Shown: positions 39,297-48,270, counted from the stretch's first letter. The stretch: 64,000 nucleotides of DNA from Stenotrophomonas sp. ISL-67 (GCF_018612915.1 NZ_JAGGRL010000007.1:124001-188000); one strand, 5' to 3'. A program made the numbers and translations. The notes: generated by a model not told the origin, from the sequence alone.

Positions 39297-40175
39297 TTGA
39301 AATGTTTCGCACACATTGAAGCGACTCATGTCGTGAAGACTGCGCTGGCTGTAATCGCATGGCTGATACTCCTTGCGCTCAGCGGCTGCACGGCATCTTC
39401 TCCACATGGCGCTGTTGACTACTTCGATGGGCAGGCATTGGAGTTGGCTATCGCAACCGAGGGCGGTGACACGCAAACCATTCGCCGCCTGATCAAGGAT
39501 GAAGGGGTTGATCCCGACAAGACGTTTGCCAAGCGCGACGGCATCCCCTTGGTGGCGTGGCCCTTCCGCGCAGGAAACCTTGAGGGGCTGCGCTCACTGC
39601 TGGAGAACGGCGCCGACCCGAATGCGCGCGAGGTGAAGCAAGTGGAAGGTCGCGAGCTCCGCTTCAACAACGCGATGGTCTATGCCGCCAAGATGGACGA
39701 TCCACGCTTTCTGGCACTGCTCCTCAAGCATGGCGGAGATCCGAACACGCGGAACTCGGGCAACGAGACGCTGTTGTTTCAGGCGTTCATTTCCGGCAAT
39801 CAATGGGAGAACGTAAAGCTGCTCATCGAGAATGGGGCGAACATCAACGAAGCGAACAGGGGTAGCGCCGATACTGTCCTCAGCTGGTACACCACCCGGG
39901 GCGGTTTCGAACACGCTTACTGGTTACTTAAGCACGGCGCGGATCCAACGATCATGCTCACGCCCCCGAAGGTTTCCGGCAAGCCCGACCGGATGATCAT
40001 GGCCGAGCACATCTATTGGGGCATCACCACACCGGACCTGCTTTCTTGGCAGAAAAAGTGCCAGCAGTGGCTGGTTGAGCGCAACATCCCGCAGCCTTCC
40101 ATGCCCGATGGCATCCGGCAGAAGCGCGAGGCATTTGGCTTCCCCACGAAGGAAGAGGATATTCCGCTGCTGTGA
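39297..40175 (+). CDS. Ankyrin-repeat lipoprotein, candidate effector immunity protein (copy 2)
   Basis: A 292-residue paralogue of the preceding lipoprotein, with lipobox LSGC (Cys31) and the same repeats; the segment NNAMVYAAKMDDPRFLALLL is identical between them. TTG at 39297 has GGGAG eight bases upstream; GTG at 39333 gives a shorter signal peptide that aligns with Met 38424 of copy 1. The genes are 36 bp apart. Divergence is concentrated outside the central repeats, as expected if copies guard against different effector variants. Confidence 0.8.
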   Translation: MKCFAHIEATHVVKTALAVIAWLILLALSGCTASSPHGAVDYFDGQALELAIATEGGDTQTIRRLIKDEGVDPDKTFAKRDGIPLVAWPFRAGNLEGLRSLLENGADPNAREVKQVEGRELRFNNAMVYAAKMDDPRFLALLLKHGGDPNTRNSGNETLLFQAFISGNQWENVKLLIENGANINEANRGSADTVLSWYTTRGGFEHAYWLLKHGADPTIMLTPPKVSGKPDRMIMAEHIYWGITTPDLLSWQKKCQQWLVERNIPQPSMPDGIRQKREAFGFPTKEEDIPLL

Positions 40176-40179
40176 GGCA

Positions 40180-40201
40180 GCCGGGCAAGGCCCGGCTCTA
40201 C
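40180..40201 (-). repeat. GTAG-type palindrome, GCCGGGC class
   Basis: GCCGGGC-AAG-GCCCGGC stem with GTAG on the minus strand, between the convergent lipoprotein and lipid kinase genes. Confidence 0.7.
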
Positions 40202-40221
40202 GGCGGGCGATGCGGCAACCG

Positions 40222-41148
40222 CTACTGGAGGAGCGCGCTGTCCAGCGGTAGGTGCATGCGCACGCGTGCCGCCACACAGTCGATGCGGAAGCGTCGCGCG
40301 CGCACCGGTTCGCCATCCAGGTTGAGTGTCATCTGCTCGTCAGCTTCGATCTCCACCCATGGCGCGCGGGTGCGTTCGGCTACCTGCTCCAGCGCGCCCT
40401 GTTTGCCGCCGCGGATCAGCGCCCCGAGTGTCGAGGCTACTTCGCCACTCAGCTCCGGGATCACGGTGATGTCGAGCAGGCCGTCATCCACCAGCGCCTC
40501 CGGACACAGCACCTGGCCACCACCGGCTTGCCGCCCATTGCCGATGCCGAGGGCGATGAAGCCACCCTCCCAGCTGAAGTCAGGCGTTCGCAACCGGGCC
40601 TGGATCGGCTCGATCCGCCCCAGCCGGGAGATGCCGGTGGCGAGGTACGCCAGCCCGCCGAGAACCTTCTTCAGGCCCTCGTCAGTTTCCACCGTCACCT
40701 CCGTACCGAAGCCACCGCTGGCCACGTTCGCGCACCACCACCGTTCGCCGTCGGCATCGATGCGCAACAAGTCCAGCGGGCGCGCCGCCTGTGCCTGGAT
40801 CAGCTTCAGCGCCTGCAATGGTTCGTCGGGAATGCCGGCGCCCGTGGCAAAATCGTTGGCGGTGCCCAGCGGGACCAGCCCCAAGGTAGGCAGCACGTCG
40901 GCGGCCTCATCACGGTGGGCCAGGGTTTCCGCCACTTCGCTCAGGGTGCCGTCGCCCCCGGCGGCAATGATGGTATCCACCCCATGCTCGATCGCCTCGG
41001 CCACGTAGCGCTCAGCGTCGCCGTCTTCCCAGGTGACGCGCGCTTCCAGGGTGACCCCCTCGTCACGAAGCGCGTGCACGGCCGCGCGCAGGTCGTCGTT
41101 GCCGGTGGACTTGCCGTTGAGGATCAGACGCCAGCGGGGACCATGCAT
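40222..41148 (-). CDS. yegS: YegS-like diacylglycerol/lipid kinase
   Basis: A 308-residue member of the DAGK catalytic family that phosphorylates lipids at the membrane surface. The nucleotide loop GGDGT is at residues 64-68 and [13 protein letters not shown] follows. The second domain contains the YegS-type metal site region ([19 protein letters not shown]). No lipid pathway gene is adjacent except, loosely, the lipase effector module; I do not infer a link. Confidence 0.9.
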   Translation of the reverse strand: MHGPRWRLILNGKSTGNDDLRAAVHALRDEGVTLEARVTWEDGDAERYVAEAIEHGVDTIIAAGGDGTLSEVAETLAHRDEAADVLPTLGLVPLGTANDFATGAGIPDEPLQALKLIQAQAARPLDLLRIDADGERWWCANVASGGFGTEVTVETDEGLKKVLGGLAYLATGISRLGRIEPIQARLRTPDFSWEGGFIALGIGNGRQAGGGQVLCPEALVDDGLLDITVIPELSGEVASTLGALIRGGKQGALEQVAERTRAPWVEIEADEQMTLNLDGEPVRARRFRIDCVAARVRMHLPLDSALLQ

Positions 41149-41224
41149 GCAGCACTTCCACGGGAGGGGAGCCGCAGGCTAGCAGTGCGATGTGTCAGGT
41201 GCAGTGAACGTCATCAAACGGTCA

Positions 41225-41328
41225 CCGACCGCCCGGAGAATGGAAGGCCATAGCAGGGACGATGGATGGAGGCAGGATCAGCCTCCCGCTATTCTCAGGG
41301 CCGCATTCGCAAGAGTGCGGTCTTTTTT
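41225..41328 (+). ncRNA. Candidate GGA-rich small RNA (Rsm/Csr-titrating type) ending in a strong terminator
   Basis: The plus strand between yegS and the next genes has no coding gene yet ends in an excellent terminator (41299-41328). Upstream lie repeated GGA motifs (around 41235, 41242, 41265, 41268 and 41275). One hairpin, GGAGGC/GCCTCC at 41268-41286, shows AGGATCA in its loop, the way RsmA/CsrA binding sites are presented in RsmY/RsmZ RNAs. The 5' end and promoter are not identified; 41225 is only an estimate. Alternative: the 3' end of a long antisense transcript to yegS. Confidence 0.4.
41299..41328 (+). terminator. Strong intrinsic terminator with no upstream plus-strand gene
   Basis: GGCCGCATTC/GAGTGCGGTC, a 10-bp stem with two G-T pairs, closed by a GCAA tetraloop and followed by TTTTTT. 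There is no U run on the minus strand, so it acts on plus-strand transcription. Confidence 0.85.
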
Positions 41329-41360
41329 ATCCACCTTGGCTGAGTGCCCGGCACTGTGCA

Positions 41361-41654
41361 TCAGCCGTAGCGTCGGGCCCTGACGTCCAACACCGGCAGC
41401 TCCACACGCCCGCGGCCCCGTTGCGGCGCCTGGAGCGCATTGTCTCGCAGGTCAATACGGGCTGGCGCAGGCTGAAGCAGGTACCGCAGTGCCAACTTGG
41501 CGGCCCACCAGCCGCTGGTGATGAGCATGGCCAAGGGCAACATTCCTGCCACGTCCACGACGCTCTGGCGGTTGGCCACTGTTTCCAATGCGGCGCCCAC
41601 ACTGCCGGTGGCGGCATTCGCTACGCAGGGCAGTACTGCTGTTGCGTTGCTCAT
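41361..41654 (-). CDS. Hypothetical small membrane protein
   Basis: An open frame of 97 residues from Met 41654 (Met 41678 is an alternative) with one likely membrane segment (VVDVAGMLPLAMLITSGWWAAKLALRYLL) and a polar, Arg-rich tail. Codon use looks like real genes here, with G/C in most third positions, but neither start has a good ribosome site. I do not recognise a family. It could be a genuine lineage-specific gene or chance; it fills an otherwise gene-free 600-bp gap. Confidence 0.4.
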   Translation of the reverse strand: MSNATAVLPCVANAATGSVGAALETVANRQSVVDVAGMLPLAMLITSGWWAAKLALRYLLQPAPARIDLRDNALQAPQRGRGRVELPVLDVRARRYG

Positions 41655-41749
41655 CAGGGAAGGAGGCAGACAATACATGACGGTGTTCACGTAGCAGGCG
41701 GGAACCCCATCATCCGCATTGCCGGGTCCTTCCGTCAGAGGCGATGCCG

Positions 41750-42241
41750 TCAGCGACCGTCCGCAAACGCCTTCAGCGCGTCTCCATCGAGGCGATATAC
41801 CGTCCACTCGCTCTGCGGCTTGGCACCGGCAGCCTCATAGAACTTGATCGCCGGTTCGTTCCAGTCCAGCACCGACCACTCGAAACGGCCGCAGCCCTCG
41901 GCCACGGCAATGCGGGCGATGTACTGCAGCAGCGCCTTGCCGGCACCGCTGCCGCGCTGGGCCGGGCTCACGTACAGGTCTTCCAGGTAGATGCCGTTGC
42001 GGCCCAGCCAGGTGGAATAGTTGTAGAAGTACACCGCGTAACCGACGGCCTGCCCATCGGCTTCGCAGACCAGCGCGCGCGCCTTGGCCCCACCGCCAAA
42101 CAGGCTGGCGACAATACCGGCCTCGTCGGTCTGCACCGACGATTCGGCCTTCTCGTAGATCGCCAGCTCGCGGATGAAGCGCAGGATCAGCGCGGCATCG
42201 GCCGCGGTGGCGTCGCGTATCTGCAGGCCGGCCGCGCCCAT
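41750..42241 (-). CDS. GNAT family N-acetyltransferase
   Basis: A 163-residue acetyltransferase close to the diamine (spermidine/spermine-like) and related amino-compound acetylases. The acetyl-CoA loop is QRGSGAGKALLQ, preceded by the ILEDLYV-type strand (IYLEDLYVSP). The C-terminal WSVLDWNEPAIKFYEAAGA segment is typical of this subgroup. It begins 2 bp after rpe and is probably translated from the same mRNA. Confidence 0.9.
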   Translation of the reverse strand: MGAAGLQIRDATAADAALILRFIRELAIYEKAESSVQTDEAGIVASLFGGGAKARALVCEADGQAVGYAVYFYNYSTWLGRNGIYLEDLYVSPAQRGSGAGKALLQYIARIAVAEGCGRFEWSVLDWNEPAIKFYEAAGAKPQSEWTVYRLDGDALKAFADGR

Positions 42242-42243
42242 GC

Positions 42244-42921
42244 TCAGCCCCGGGCCTTGGCCACGTTGTGGCGCATCTGGTCGATCACGTCCTTGTAGCT
42301 GATCGGTGCGTTGAAGATCGCCGAGCCGGCCACGAAGGCATCGGCACCGGCGGCGGCGATCGCGCCGATGTTGTCGGCCTTGACCCCACCGTCGATCTCC
42401 AGGCGCACGTCACGGCCGCTGGCATCGATCTTCTGGCGCACCACGCGCAGCTTGTCCAGCGCCGACGGAATGAAGGCCTGGCCGCCAAAGCCCGGGTTGA
42501 CCGACATCAGCAGCACCAGGTCCAGGTCGTCCAGCACCCAGTCCAGGATGTCCACCGGGGTGCCCGGGTTGAGCACCAGGCCCGGCTTGCAGCCCAGCGA
42601 GCGGATCAGCTGGATGGTGCGGTGCACGTGGCGGCTGGCTTCGGGGTGGAAGCTGATATAGGTCGCGCCGGCCTCGGCGAAATCCGGAATGATGCGGTCC
42701 ACCGGCTCCACCATCAGGTGCACGTCGATCGGCGCGGTCACCCCGTGCTTGCGCAGCGCCTGGCAGACCATCGGGCCGATGGTCAGGTTCGGCACGTAAT
42801 GGTTGTCCATCACGTCGAAGTGCACCCAGTCGGCGCCGGCGGCGAGCACGTTGTCCACTTCCTCGCCGAGCCGGGCGAAGTTGGCGGACAGGATGGACGG
42901 GGCAATGATGCAGTTGGACAT
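42244..42921 (-). CDS. rpe: Ribulose-phosphate 3-epimerase
   Basis: A 225-residue TIM-barrel enzyme interconverting ribulose-5-P and xylulose-5-P in the pentose phosphate pathway. Metal and catalytic segments are visible: [42 protein letters not shown] [26 protein letters not shown] and [10 protein letters not shown]. It sits between the DnaJ-domain gene (40 bp upstream) and the acetyltransferase. Confidence 0.96.
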   Translation of the reverse strand: MSNCIIAPSILSANFARLGEEVDNVLAAGADWVHFDVMDNHYVPNLTIGPMVCQALRKHGVTAPIDVHLMVEPVDRIIPDFAEAGATYISFHPEASRHVHRTIQLIRSLGCKPGLVLNPGTPVDILDWVLDDLDLVLLMSVNPGFGGQAFIPSALDKLRVVRQKIDASGRDVRLEIDGGVKADNIGAIAAAGADAFVAGSAIFNAPISYKDVIDQMRHNVAKARG

Positions 42922-42961
42922 GGCCGGGGCCTTCAGGACGTAGAGAGGGGGCGGCGCGCGC

Positions 42962-43291
42962 TCAGCGCTTGCGCAGGGTCTTGATGCGGTCGTAGGCGGC
43001 GTTGAGCTGGCGCGATCTGCGCTCGGCCTGCTGGCGCAGCTCGGGGGCGGCGCCCACGACCTTGTCGGGGTGGTACTGGGACATCAGCCGGCGGTAGGCC
43101 AGATCGACCTCGGCATCGGTGGCCTCGGAGGTCAGCCCCAGCTCCCGGTAGGGATTCTCCCTGTTCAGGCGGAACCAGTCGGAATCGAAGGCGTGCCCGA
43201 TCAGCAGGCCGACCACGGCACCAAACAGCGGGTTGGGCCTGAAAAGCAGGGCACCGGCGATGAATCCGAGCAGTTTTCCGTACCAGCGCAT
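42962..43291 (-). CDS. Small membrane-anchored J-domain protein
   Basis: A 109-residue protein with an N-terminal membrane segment ([29 protein letters not shown]) and a C-terminal DnaJ domain with the HPD motif (YHPDKV, His74). The N-terminal part resembles DjlA, but the TerB-like middle domain of DjlA is missing, so it is a short DjlA-like co-chaperone for DnaK at the inner membrane. It heads the rpe-GNAT cluster. Confidence 0.87.
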   Translation of the reverse strand: MRWYGKLLGFIAGALLFRPNPLFGAVVGLLIGHAFDSDWFRLNRENPYRELGLTSEATDAEVDLAYRRLMSQYHPDKVVGAAPELRQQAERRSRQLNAAYDRIKTLRKR

Positions 43292-43434
43292 GGTCGTCGG
43301 GGCGGCCGCGGCAACAAAGGAACCTCATTTTACGTCACAGCGGGCCCAACCCGCTTTACACTAGGCCGCCCGCTGTCTCTGCGGGCCCTCCGGGTGCCCT
43401 GGACAGCTGTCTCGACGAAGCCTCAGGAGTGCCC

Positions 43435-44361
43435 GTGCCGACCACGTTGTTGCAATCCGATCTCCCCGGCCTGCCCTTGCGCCATCGCGGCAAGGTGCGT
43501 GATGTTTTTGACATTCCGCGCGAACGGCTGCCCGCCGGCACTCCGCCGGGGGACTACCTGCTGATGGTCGCCACCGACCGTCTGTCGGCCTTCGACGTGG
43601 TGCTTCCCGATCCGATCCCGGGCAAGGGCGAAATGCTCTGCCAGGTGTCGAACTTCTGGTTCGCCAAGACCGCGCACCTGATGCCCAACCACCTCACCGG
43701 CATCGACGTGGCCAGCGTGCTGCCCGACGGCGTCGACCCGGCGCTGTATGCCAGGCGCGCGGTGGTGACCCGCAAGCTCAAACCGGTCCCGGTGGAAGCC
43801 ATTGCCCGCGGTTACCTCATCGGCAGCGGCTGGAAGGACTACCAGCGCACCGGCAAGGTCAGCGGCATTGAACTGCCCGACGGCCTGCGCCAGGCCGAGC
43901 AGCTGCCCGAGCCGATCTTCACCCCCTCGACCAAGGCCGCCGTCGGCGACCATGACGAGAACATCGATTTCGATGCGATGGTGAAGGCGGTCGGCGCGGA
44001 CCTGGCCGAGCGCGTGCGCGATGCCACCCTGCGCATCTACAAGTTCGCCGCCGATTACGCGCGCGAGCGCGGCATCATCCTGGCCGACACCAAGTTCGAG
44101 TTCGGTACCGATGCCGATGGCCGCCTGTACATCATGGACGAGATGCTCACGCCGGATTCCTCGCGCTACTGGCCGGCCGACGAATACGAAGTGGGCACCA
44201 GCCCGCCGAGCTACGACAAGCAGTTCGTCCGCGATTACCTGGAAACCCTGGACTGGGGCAAGACCGCCCCGGGCCCGAACATTCCGGCAGAGGTCATCGA
44301 CCGCACCCGTGCCAAGTACGCCGAGGCGCTGCAGCGGCTGGCCGGGATCTCGGTGGATTGA
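43435..44361 (+). CDS. purC: Phosphoribosylaminoimidazole-succinocarboxamide synthase
   Basis: A 308-residue SAICAR synthetase of the long (yeast-like) class, joining aspartate to CAIR in purine synthesis. GTG at 43435 is chosen over GTG 43429 because AGGAG then lies five bases upstream and the product begins [20 protein letters not shown] as in relatives. Key segments: [35 protein letters not shown] and [13 protein letters not shown]. It is monocistronic. Confidence 0.96.
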   Translation: MPTTLLQSDLPGLPLRHRGKVRDVFDIPRERLPAGTPPGDYLLMVATDRLSAFDVVLPDPIPGKGEMLCQVSNFWFAKTAHLMPNHLTGIDVASVLPDGVDPALYARRAVVTRKLKPVPVEAIARGYLIGSGWKDYQRTGKVSGIELPDGLRQAEQLPEPIFTPSTKAAVGDHDENIDFDAMVKAVGADLAERVRDATLRIYKFAADYARERGIILADTKFEFGTDADGRLYIMDEMLTPDSSRYWPADEYEVGTSPPSYDKQFVRDYLETLDWGKTAPGPNIPAEVIDRTRAKYAEALQRLAGISVD

Positions 44362-44398
44362 TGGATATGCCCGCCGCCGGCACAGGCGGCGGGCCTCC

Positions 44399-44476
44399 GT
44401 AGAGCGGGGCTCTGCCCCGCTGCCGTAGAGCGGGGCTCTGCCGCGCTGCCGTAGACCGGGGCTCTGCCCCGCTGCC
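44399..44476 (+). repeat. Three tandem 26-bp GTAG palindromes
   Basis: Units at 44399-44424, 44425-44450 and 44451-44476, each GTAGA-CGGGGC-TCTG-CCCCGC-TGCC with single-base changes (the second has CCGCG, the third starts GTAGACC). They abut exactly in head-to-tail order, 37 bp after purC. Each unit can form its own hairpin. Confidence 0.88.
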
Positions 44477-44537
44477 CGGGATAAAGAAGTTGGTCGGTCG
44501 GCTACCGGGAGTATCCTGTGCCCAAACCGGAGGCTCA

Positions 44538-45020
44538 ATGTCCACGACCCAGCTTGTGCGGCCCCTCGACCGCTATTTCGCCAGCTATTCCGACGACCAC
44601 CGCAATACGCTGAACCAGCGCATCCATGTGGTGGCGGTGCCGGCGATCCTGTGGTCGGTCATCGCCCTGCTGTGGTGCCTGCCGCCGCTGATCACCTGGT
44701 TCCAGTACGGGATCTGGGCGGGCCTGGCCATGTTCATCGCATGGTGCTTCTACAACCGCATGTCGCGCCGGTTGGGCCTGGGCATGCTGGCCTTCTTCTT
44801 TTTCTGCGGCTGCACCTGCCGCCTGCTCGAAGCCGAAATCGGCCTGGCCAACCTGGCTTGGCTGGGGCTGGGCGTGTTCGTGGTGGCCTGGATCGCACAG
44901 TTCATTGGACACAAGTTCGAAGGGCGCAAGCCGAGCTTTCTGACCGATCTGACCTATCTGTTGATCGGGCCGGCCTGGGTGATGGCCAAGGTGTATCGGA
45001 AGTTTGATTGGCCGTACTGA
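44538..45020 (+). CDS. DUF962/Mpo1-like membrane protein
   Basis: A 160-residue protein with four membrane helices, matching the DUF962 (YGL010w/Mpo1-like) family. Conserved His residues of the family appear in the N-terminal DDHRNTLNQRIHVVAVPAIL and the C-terminal IAQFIGHKFEGRKPSFLTDL; in yeast Mpo1 these bind iron for alpha-oxidation of 2-hydroxy fatty acids. A similar lipid role in this bacterium is possible but unproven. Met 44538 matches the family N-terminus. Confidence 0.87.
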   Translation: MSTTQLVRPLDRYFASYSDDHRNTLNQRIHVVAVPAILWSVIALLWCLPPLITWFQYGIWAGLAMFIAWCFYNRMSRRLGLGMLAFFFFCGCTCRLLEAEIGLANLAWLGLGVFVVAWIAQFIGHKFEGRKPSFLTDLTYLLIGPAWVMAKVYRKFDWPY

Positions 45021-45050
45021 CTGACGGGTCCTGGCTGTCGGATGGATGGC

Positions 45051-45075
45051 GTTGCCAGGCAGGGCCTGGCACTAC
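45051..45075 (-). repeat. GTAG-type palindrome
   Basis: GTTGCCAGGC-AGG-GCCTGGCAC with GTAG end on the minus strand, 30 bp after the DUF962 gene. Confidence 0.7.
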
Positions 45076-45341
45076 GGTGGGCGATGGCGTGCCGTCGGCG
45101 GCGAAGCTGAACGAAATGGACGCTCACCCCTGCTCTACGGCAGCGGGTCCAGCATGGCCGTGGGCTACGATCCGCTGAGTGCATCCATTCATCTTCGAGA
45201 ACCCGTCCGGGCCGGCGCAGCCCCTGCCGTTGCTGGGCGGAACGGAAGCCAGCCCGCTTAATCGGCAAAGTCCTGGCCGCGCTTCCATACGGCGCTGAAC
45301 AACCCCGCATGGACCACCACGCCAGCACGAAAAAGATGAAT

Positions 45342-45356
45342 CATGCACGTTGCATG
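45342..45356. promoter_or_regulatory. Perfect inverted repeat upstream of mrpA
   Basis: CATGCA-CGT-TGCATG, about 85 bp before the mrpA start and just before the AT-rich stretch. Its place suits a regulator site; no matching regulator gene is adjacent. Confidence 0.35.
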
Positions 45357-45441
45357 CAGTTGATGGCGTAATCGGGTATATCGGCGACAAATCCCTGCCT
45401 GTTAGACTGAAAGGCCTGCTCGTGAATCGCGCATTCCCTGC

Positions 45442-48270
45442 ATGAACCCCAGCCTTCTCCTGCTGCTCGCCCTGCCCTTCCTGCTGGCGGTGGCGGTCAT
45501 TGTGTTCCGCCACCGTTCCCGTGCCACTGCCGCTTGGCTGGCCGCGGCCGCCCCCGTGGGCGGGCTTGCGCTGCTGGCGACGATGACTCCCGCGATCCTG
45601 GAGGGCGGAGTCGTGCGCAGCTTCGGGGAGTGGCTGCCGCAGGTCGGGCTGGCCTTCTCGGTGCGGCTGGATGGGCTGGCCTGGATGTTCGCCGGCATGG
45701 TGCTGGCCATCGGCGCGCTGGTGGTGATGTATGCGCACTACTACCTGAGCCCGCGCGACAACGCCCACCGCTTCTATTGCTACCTGCTGTTGTTCATGGG
45801 CGCCATGTTGGGCATGGTGCTGTCGGGCAACCTGCTGTTGCTGATGGTGTTCTGGGAAATGACCAGCATCAGCTCGTTCCTGCTGATCGGCTTCTGGTCG
45901 CACCGTCAGGATGCCCGCGAGGGTGCGCGCATGGCGCTGGTGGTCACCGGTGGCGGCGGTCTGGCCCTGCTCGGCGGCGTGTTGCTGATCGGCCGCATCG
46001 TCGGCAGCTTCGAGCTGGACGTGGTGCTCGCCGCTGGCGACGTGATCCGTACCAGCCCGCTGTACCCGTGGGCACTGTTCCTGGTGCTGGCCGGCATCTT
46101 CACCAAGAGCGCGCAGTTCCCGTTCCATTTCTGGCTGCCGCACGCCATGGCCGCGCCGACCCCGGTGTCTGCCTACCTGCATTCGGCCACCATGGTGAAG
46201 GCCGGCGTGTTCCTGCTGGCGCGGCTGCACCCGGCGCTGGCCGGTACCGAGCTGTTCTTCTATACGGTCAGCGGCATCGGCGCGCTGACCCTGCTGATCG
46301 GCGCCTGGAACGCGATCTTCCAGCATGACCTGAAAGGTCTGTTGGCCTACTCGACGATCTCGCACCTTGGCCTGATCACCCTGCTGTTCGGCCTGTCCAC
46401 GCCGATGGCGGTGGTGGCCGGCGTGTTCCACATCCTCAACCACGCCACCTTCAAGGCCTCGTTGTTCATGGCCGCCGGCATCATCGACCATGAAACCGGC
46501 ACCCGCGACATGCGCAGACTCGGTGGCCTGCGCCGGCTGATGCCCTTCACCAGCGCACTGGCGATCATCGCCTCGCTGGCCATGGCCGGCATTCCCCTGC
46601 TCAACGGCTTCCTGTCCAAGGAAATGCTGTTTGCCGAGGCCATTACCGCGCAGGGCCCGGAACCGATGCGCATCGCGGTGTCGATCGCCGCGCTGCTGGC
46701 CGGCGTGTTCGGCGTGGCGTACAGCCTGCGCTTCGTGCACGACACCTTCTTCGGCAAGGGCCCGCACGACCTGGACCGGGTGCCGCACGAGCCACCGCGT
46801 TTCATGAAGGTGCCCGTGGAGATCCTGGTCGTGATCTGCGTGGCGGTCGGCGTGGCGCCGGCCATCACCGTGGCCCCCGTGCTGCATGCCGCCGCCTGGT
46901 CGATCCTGGGTCCGGCCATGCCGGCTTACAGCCTGTCGCCCTGGCACGGCTTCAACACGCCGCTGATGATGAGCATCGGCGGCGTACTCGGCGGCATCGC
47001 GCTGTATTTCGGGCTGCGCAAGCTGATCGACCTGCATGCGGTGATCACCCGCAGCACGGGGCGCAACCTGTTCCACAAGCAGCTTGACCTGGTGTTCGGG
47101 CTCGCCCACCGGCTTACCCAGGGGCTGGCCAACGGCAGCCTGCAGCGCATGCTGATGGCACTGGTGGTGGTGGCGATCATCGTCGCTGCCGCACCGTTCG
47201 TGGCCAACCCGGTTTCTCCCAACTGGCCCGCGCCGCAACCCCTCCCGCTGCTGGGTTGGGCGCTGTGGCTGGTGATGATGGCCTGCGCATTGGGCGCGTT
47301 GTTCGTCTACCGGCAACGCCTTCTGGCGGTGCTGGTGACCGGCGGCGTGGGCCTGATGGTGTCGCTGACGTTCGTGTTCCTGTCCGCCCCGGACCTGGCG
47401 CTGACCCAACTGCTGGTGGAGATGGTCACCCTGGTGCTGATGCTGCTGGGCATGAACTACCTGCCGGCGCAGTCGCCGCCGGAGACGTCGCGCTGGCGCA
47501 GGCGACGCGACGCGCTGATCGCGGTGGTCGGCGGCGGCGGCCTTGCCGCAATGGCCTACAGCGCGATGACCCTGCCGCCCAACACCATGGCTGGCGAACT
47601 GCTGGCGCGCGCCCTGCCTGAAGCCTACGGCGAGAACGTGGTCAACGTGATCCTGGTGGATTTCCGTGGCTTCGATACCTTCGGTGAGATCACCGTGTTC
47701 GGCATTGCCGCGCTGGTGGTGCACGCCATGCTGCGCCGTTCGCGGATGGCGCCGGAGCAGATCATGCCGGGCCCACCGGTCAAGCTGCCGGTGCCGGCCG
47801 ACCTGGCCCAGATCATGTTCCCGCTCACCCTCACCGTCTCCATCTTCCTGTTCCTGCGCGGCCACAACGCACCCGGCGGCGGCTTCATCGCCGGCCTGGT
47901 GCTGGCGGTGCCGCTGCTGATCCAGTACGTCATCCAGGGCACCGCATCGGTGGAATCGCGCTTCGGCTTCGACTACATCCGCTGCATCGGTGCGGGCCTG
48001 CTGATCGCCATCGTCAGCGGCAGCGCCTCGATGCTGTTCGGGGTGCCGTTCCTGACCAGCGGCCACCTGGACCTGGAACTGCCGCTGATCGGCACGGTGC
48101 CACTGGCCAGCGCAATCGGCTTCGACACCGGCGTGTACCTGGTGGTGTTCGGCGGCGCGATGCTGATGCTGTCGATGATGGCCACCGTGAAGCCTTCGCG
48201 CACCCGCAATGCCCGCAAGGGTGAGATCGATCCCAACCGCCGTTCGGCACGCACCGGGGAGATGCACTGA
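45442..48270 (+). CDS. mrpA: Mrp-type Na+/H+ antiporter subunit A fused to subunit B
   Basis: A 942-residue membrane protein. Residues up to about 770 form MrpA, related to complex I subunits NuoL/NuoN, with helix-rich proton-channel segments such as SAQFPFHFWLPHAMAAPTPVSAYLHSATMVKAGVF. The C-terminal 150 residues are the MrpB domain (FLFLRGHNAPGGGFIAGLV). This A-B fusion is the group 2 (PhaAB) form. The subunit functions with C-G in one complex exchanging Na+ or K+ for protons. Its ATGA overlaps mrpC. Confidence 0.93.
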   Translation: MNPSLLLLLALPFLLAVAVIVFRHRSRATAAWLAAAAPVGGLALLATMTPAILEGGVVRSFGEWLPQVGLAFSVRLDGLAWMFAGMVLAIGALVVMYAHYYLSPRDNAHRFYCYLLLFMGAMLGMVLSGNLLLLMVFWEMTSISSFLLIGFWSHRQDAREGARMALVVTGGGGLALLGGVLLIGRIVGSFELDVVLAAGDVIRTSPLYPWALFLVLAGIFTKSAQFPFHFWLPHAMAAPTPVSAYLHSATMVKAGVFLLARLHPALAGTELFFYTVSGIGALTLLIGAWNAIFQHDLKGLLAYSTISHLGLITLLFGLSTPMAVVAGVFHILNHATFKASLFMAAGIIDHETGTRDMRRLGGLRRLMPFTSALAIIASLAMAGIPLLNGFLSKEMLFAEAITAQGPEPMRIAVSIAALLAGVFGVAYSLRFVHDTFFGKGPHDLDRVPHEPPRFMKVPVEILVVICVAVGVAPAITVAPVLHAAAWSILGPAMPAYSLSPWHGFNTPLMMSIGGVLGGIALYFGLRKLIDLHAVITRSTGRNLFHKQLDLVFGLAHRLTQGLANGSLQRMLMALVVVAIIVAAAPFVANPVSPNWPAPQPLPLLGWALWLVMMACALGALFVYRQRLLAVLVTGGVGLMVSLTFVFLSAPDLALTQLLVEMVTLVLMLLGMNYLPAQSPPETSRWRRRRDALIAVVGGGGLAAMAYSAMTLPPNTMAGELLARALPEAYGENVVNVILVDFRGFDTFGEITVFGIAALVVHAMLRRSRMAPEQIMPGPPVKLPVPADLAQIMFPLTLTVSIFLFLRGHNAPGGGFIAGLVLAVPLLIQYVIQGTASVESRFGFDYIRCIGAGLLIAIVSGSASMLFGVPFLTSGHLDLELPLIGTVPLASAIGFDTGVYLVVFGGAMLMLSMMATVKPSRTRNARKGEIDPNRRSARTGEMH

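Larger units (their letters stand above)
45021..45441. other. 421-bp gap before the Mrp operon
   Basis: No supported gene. It holds a GTAG palindrome (45051-45075), scattered fragments of low coding quality, and near 45330-45400 a more AT-rich stretch with an inverted repeat, the likely promoter region of the Mrp operon. Confidence 0.6.

Noticed and set aside
44399..44476. Short CRISPR-like array
   Set aside because: The units abut with no spacers and are palindromes of the GTAG family.
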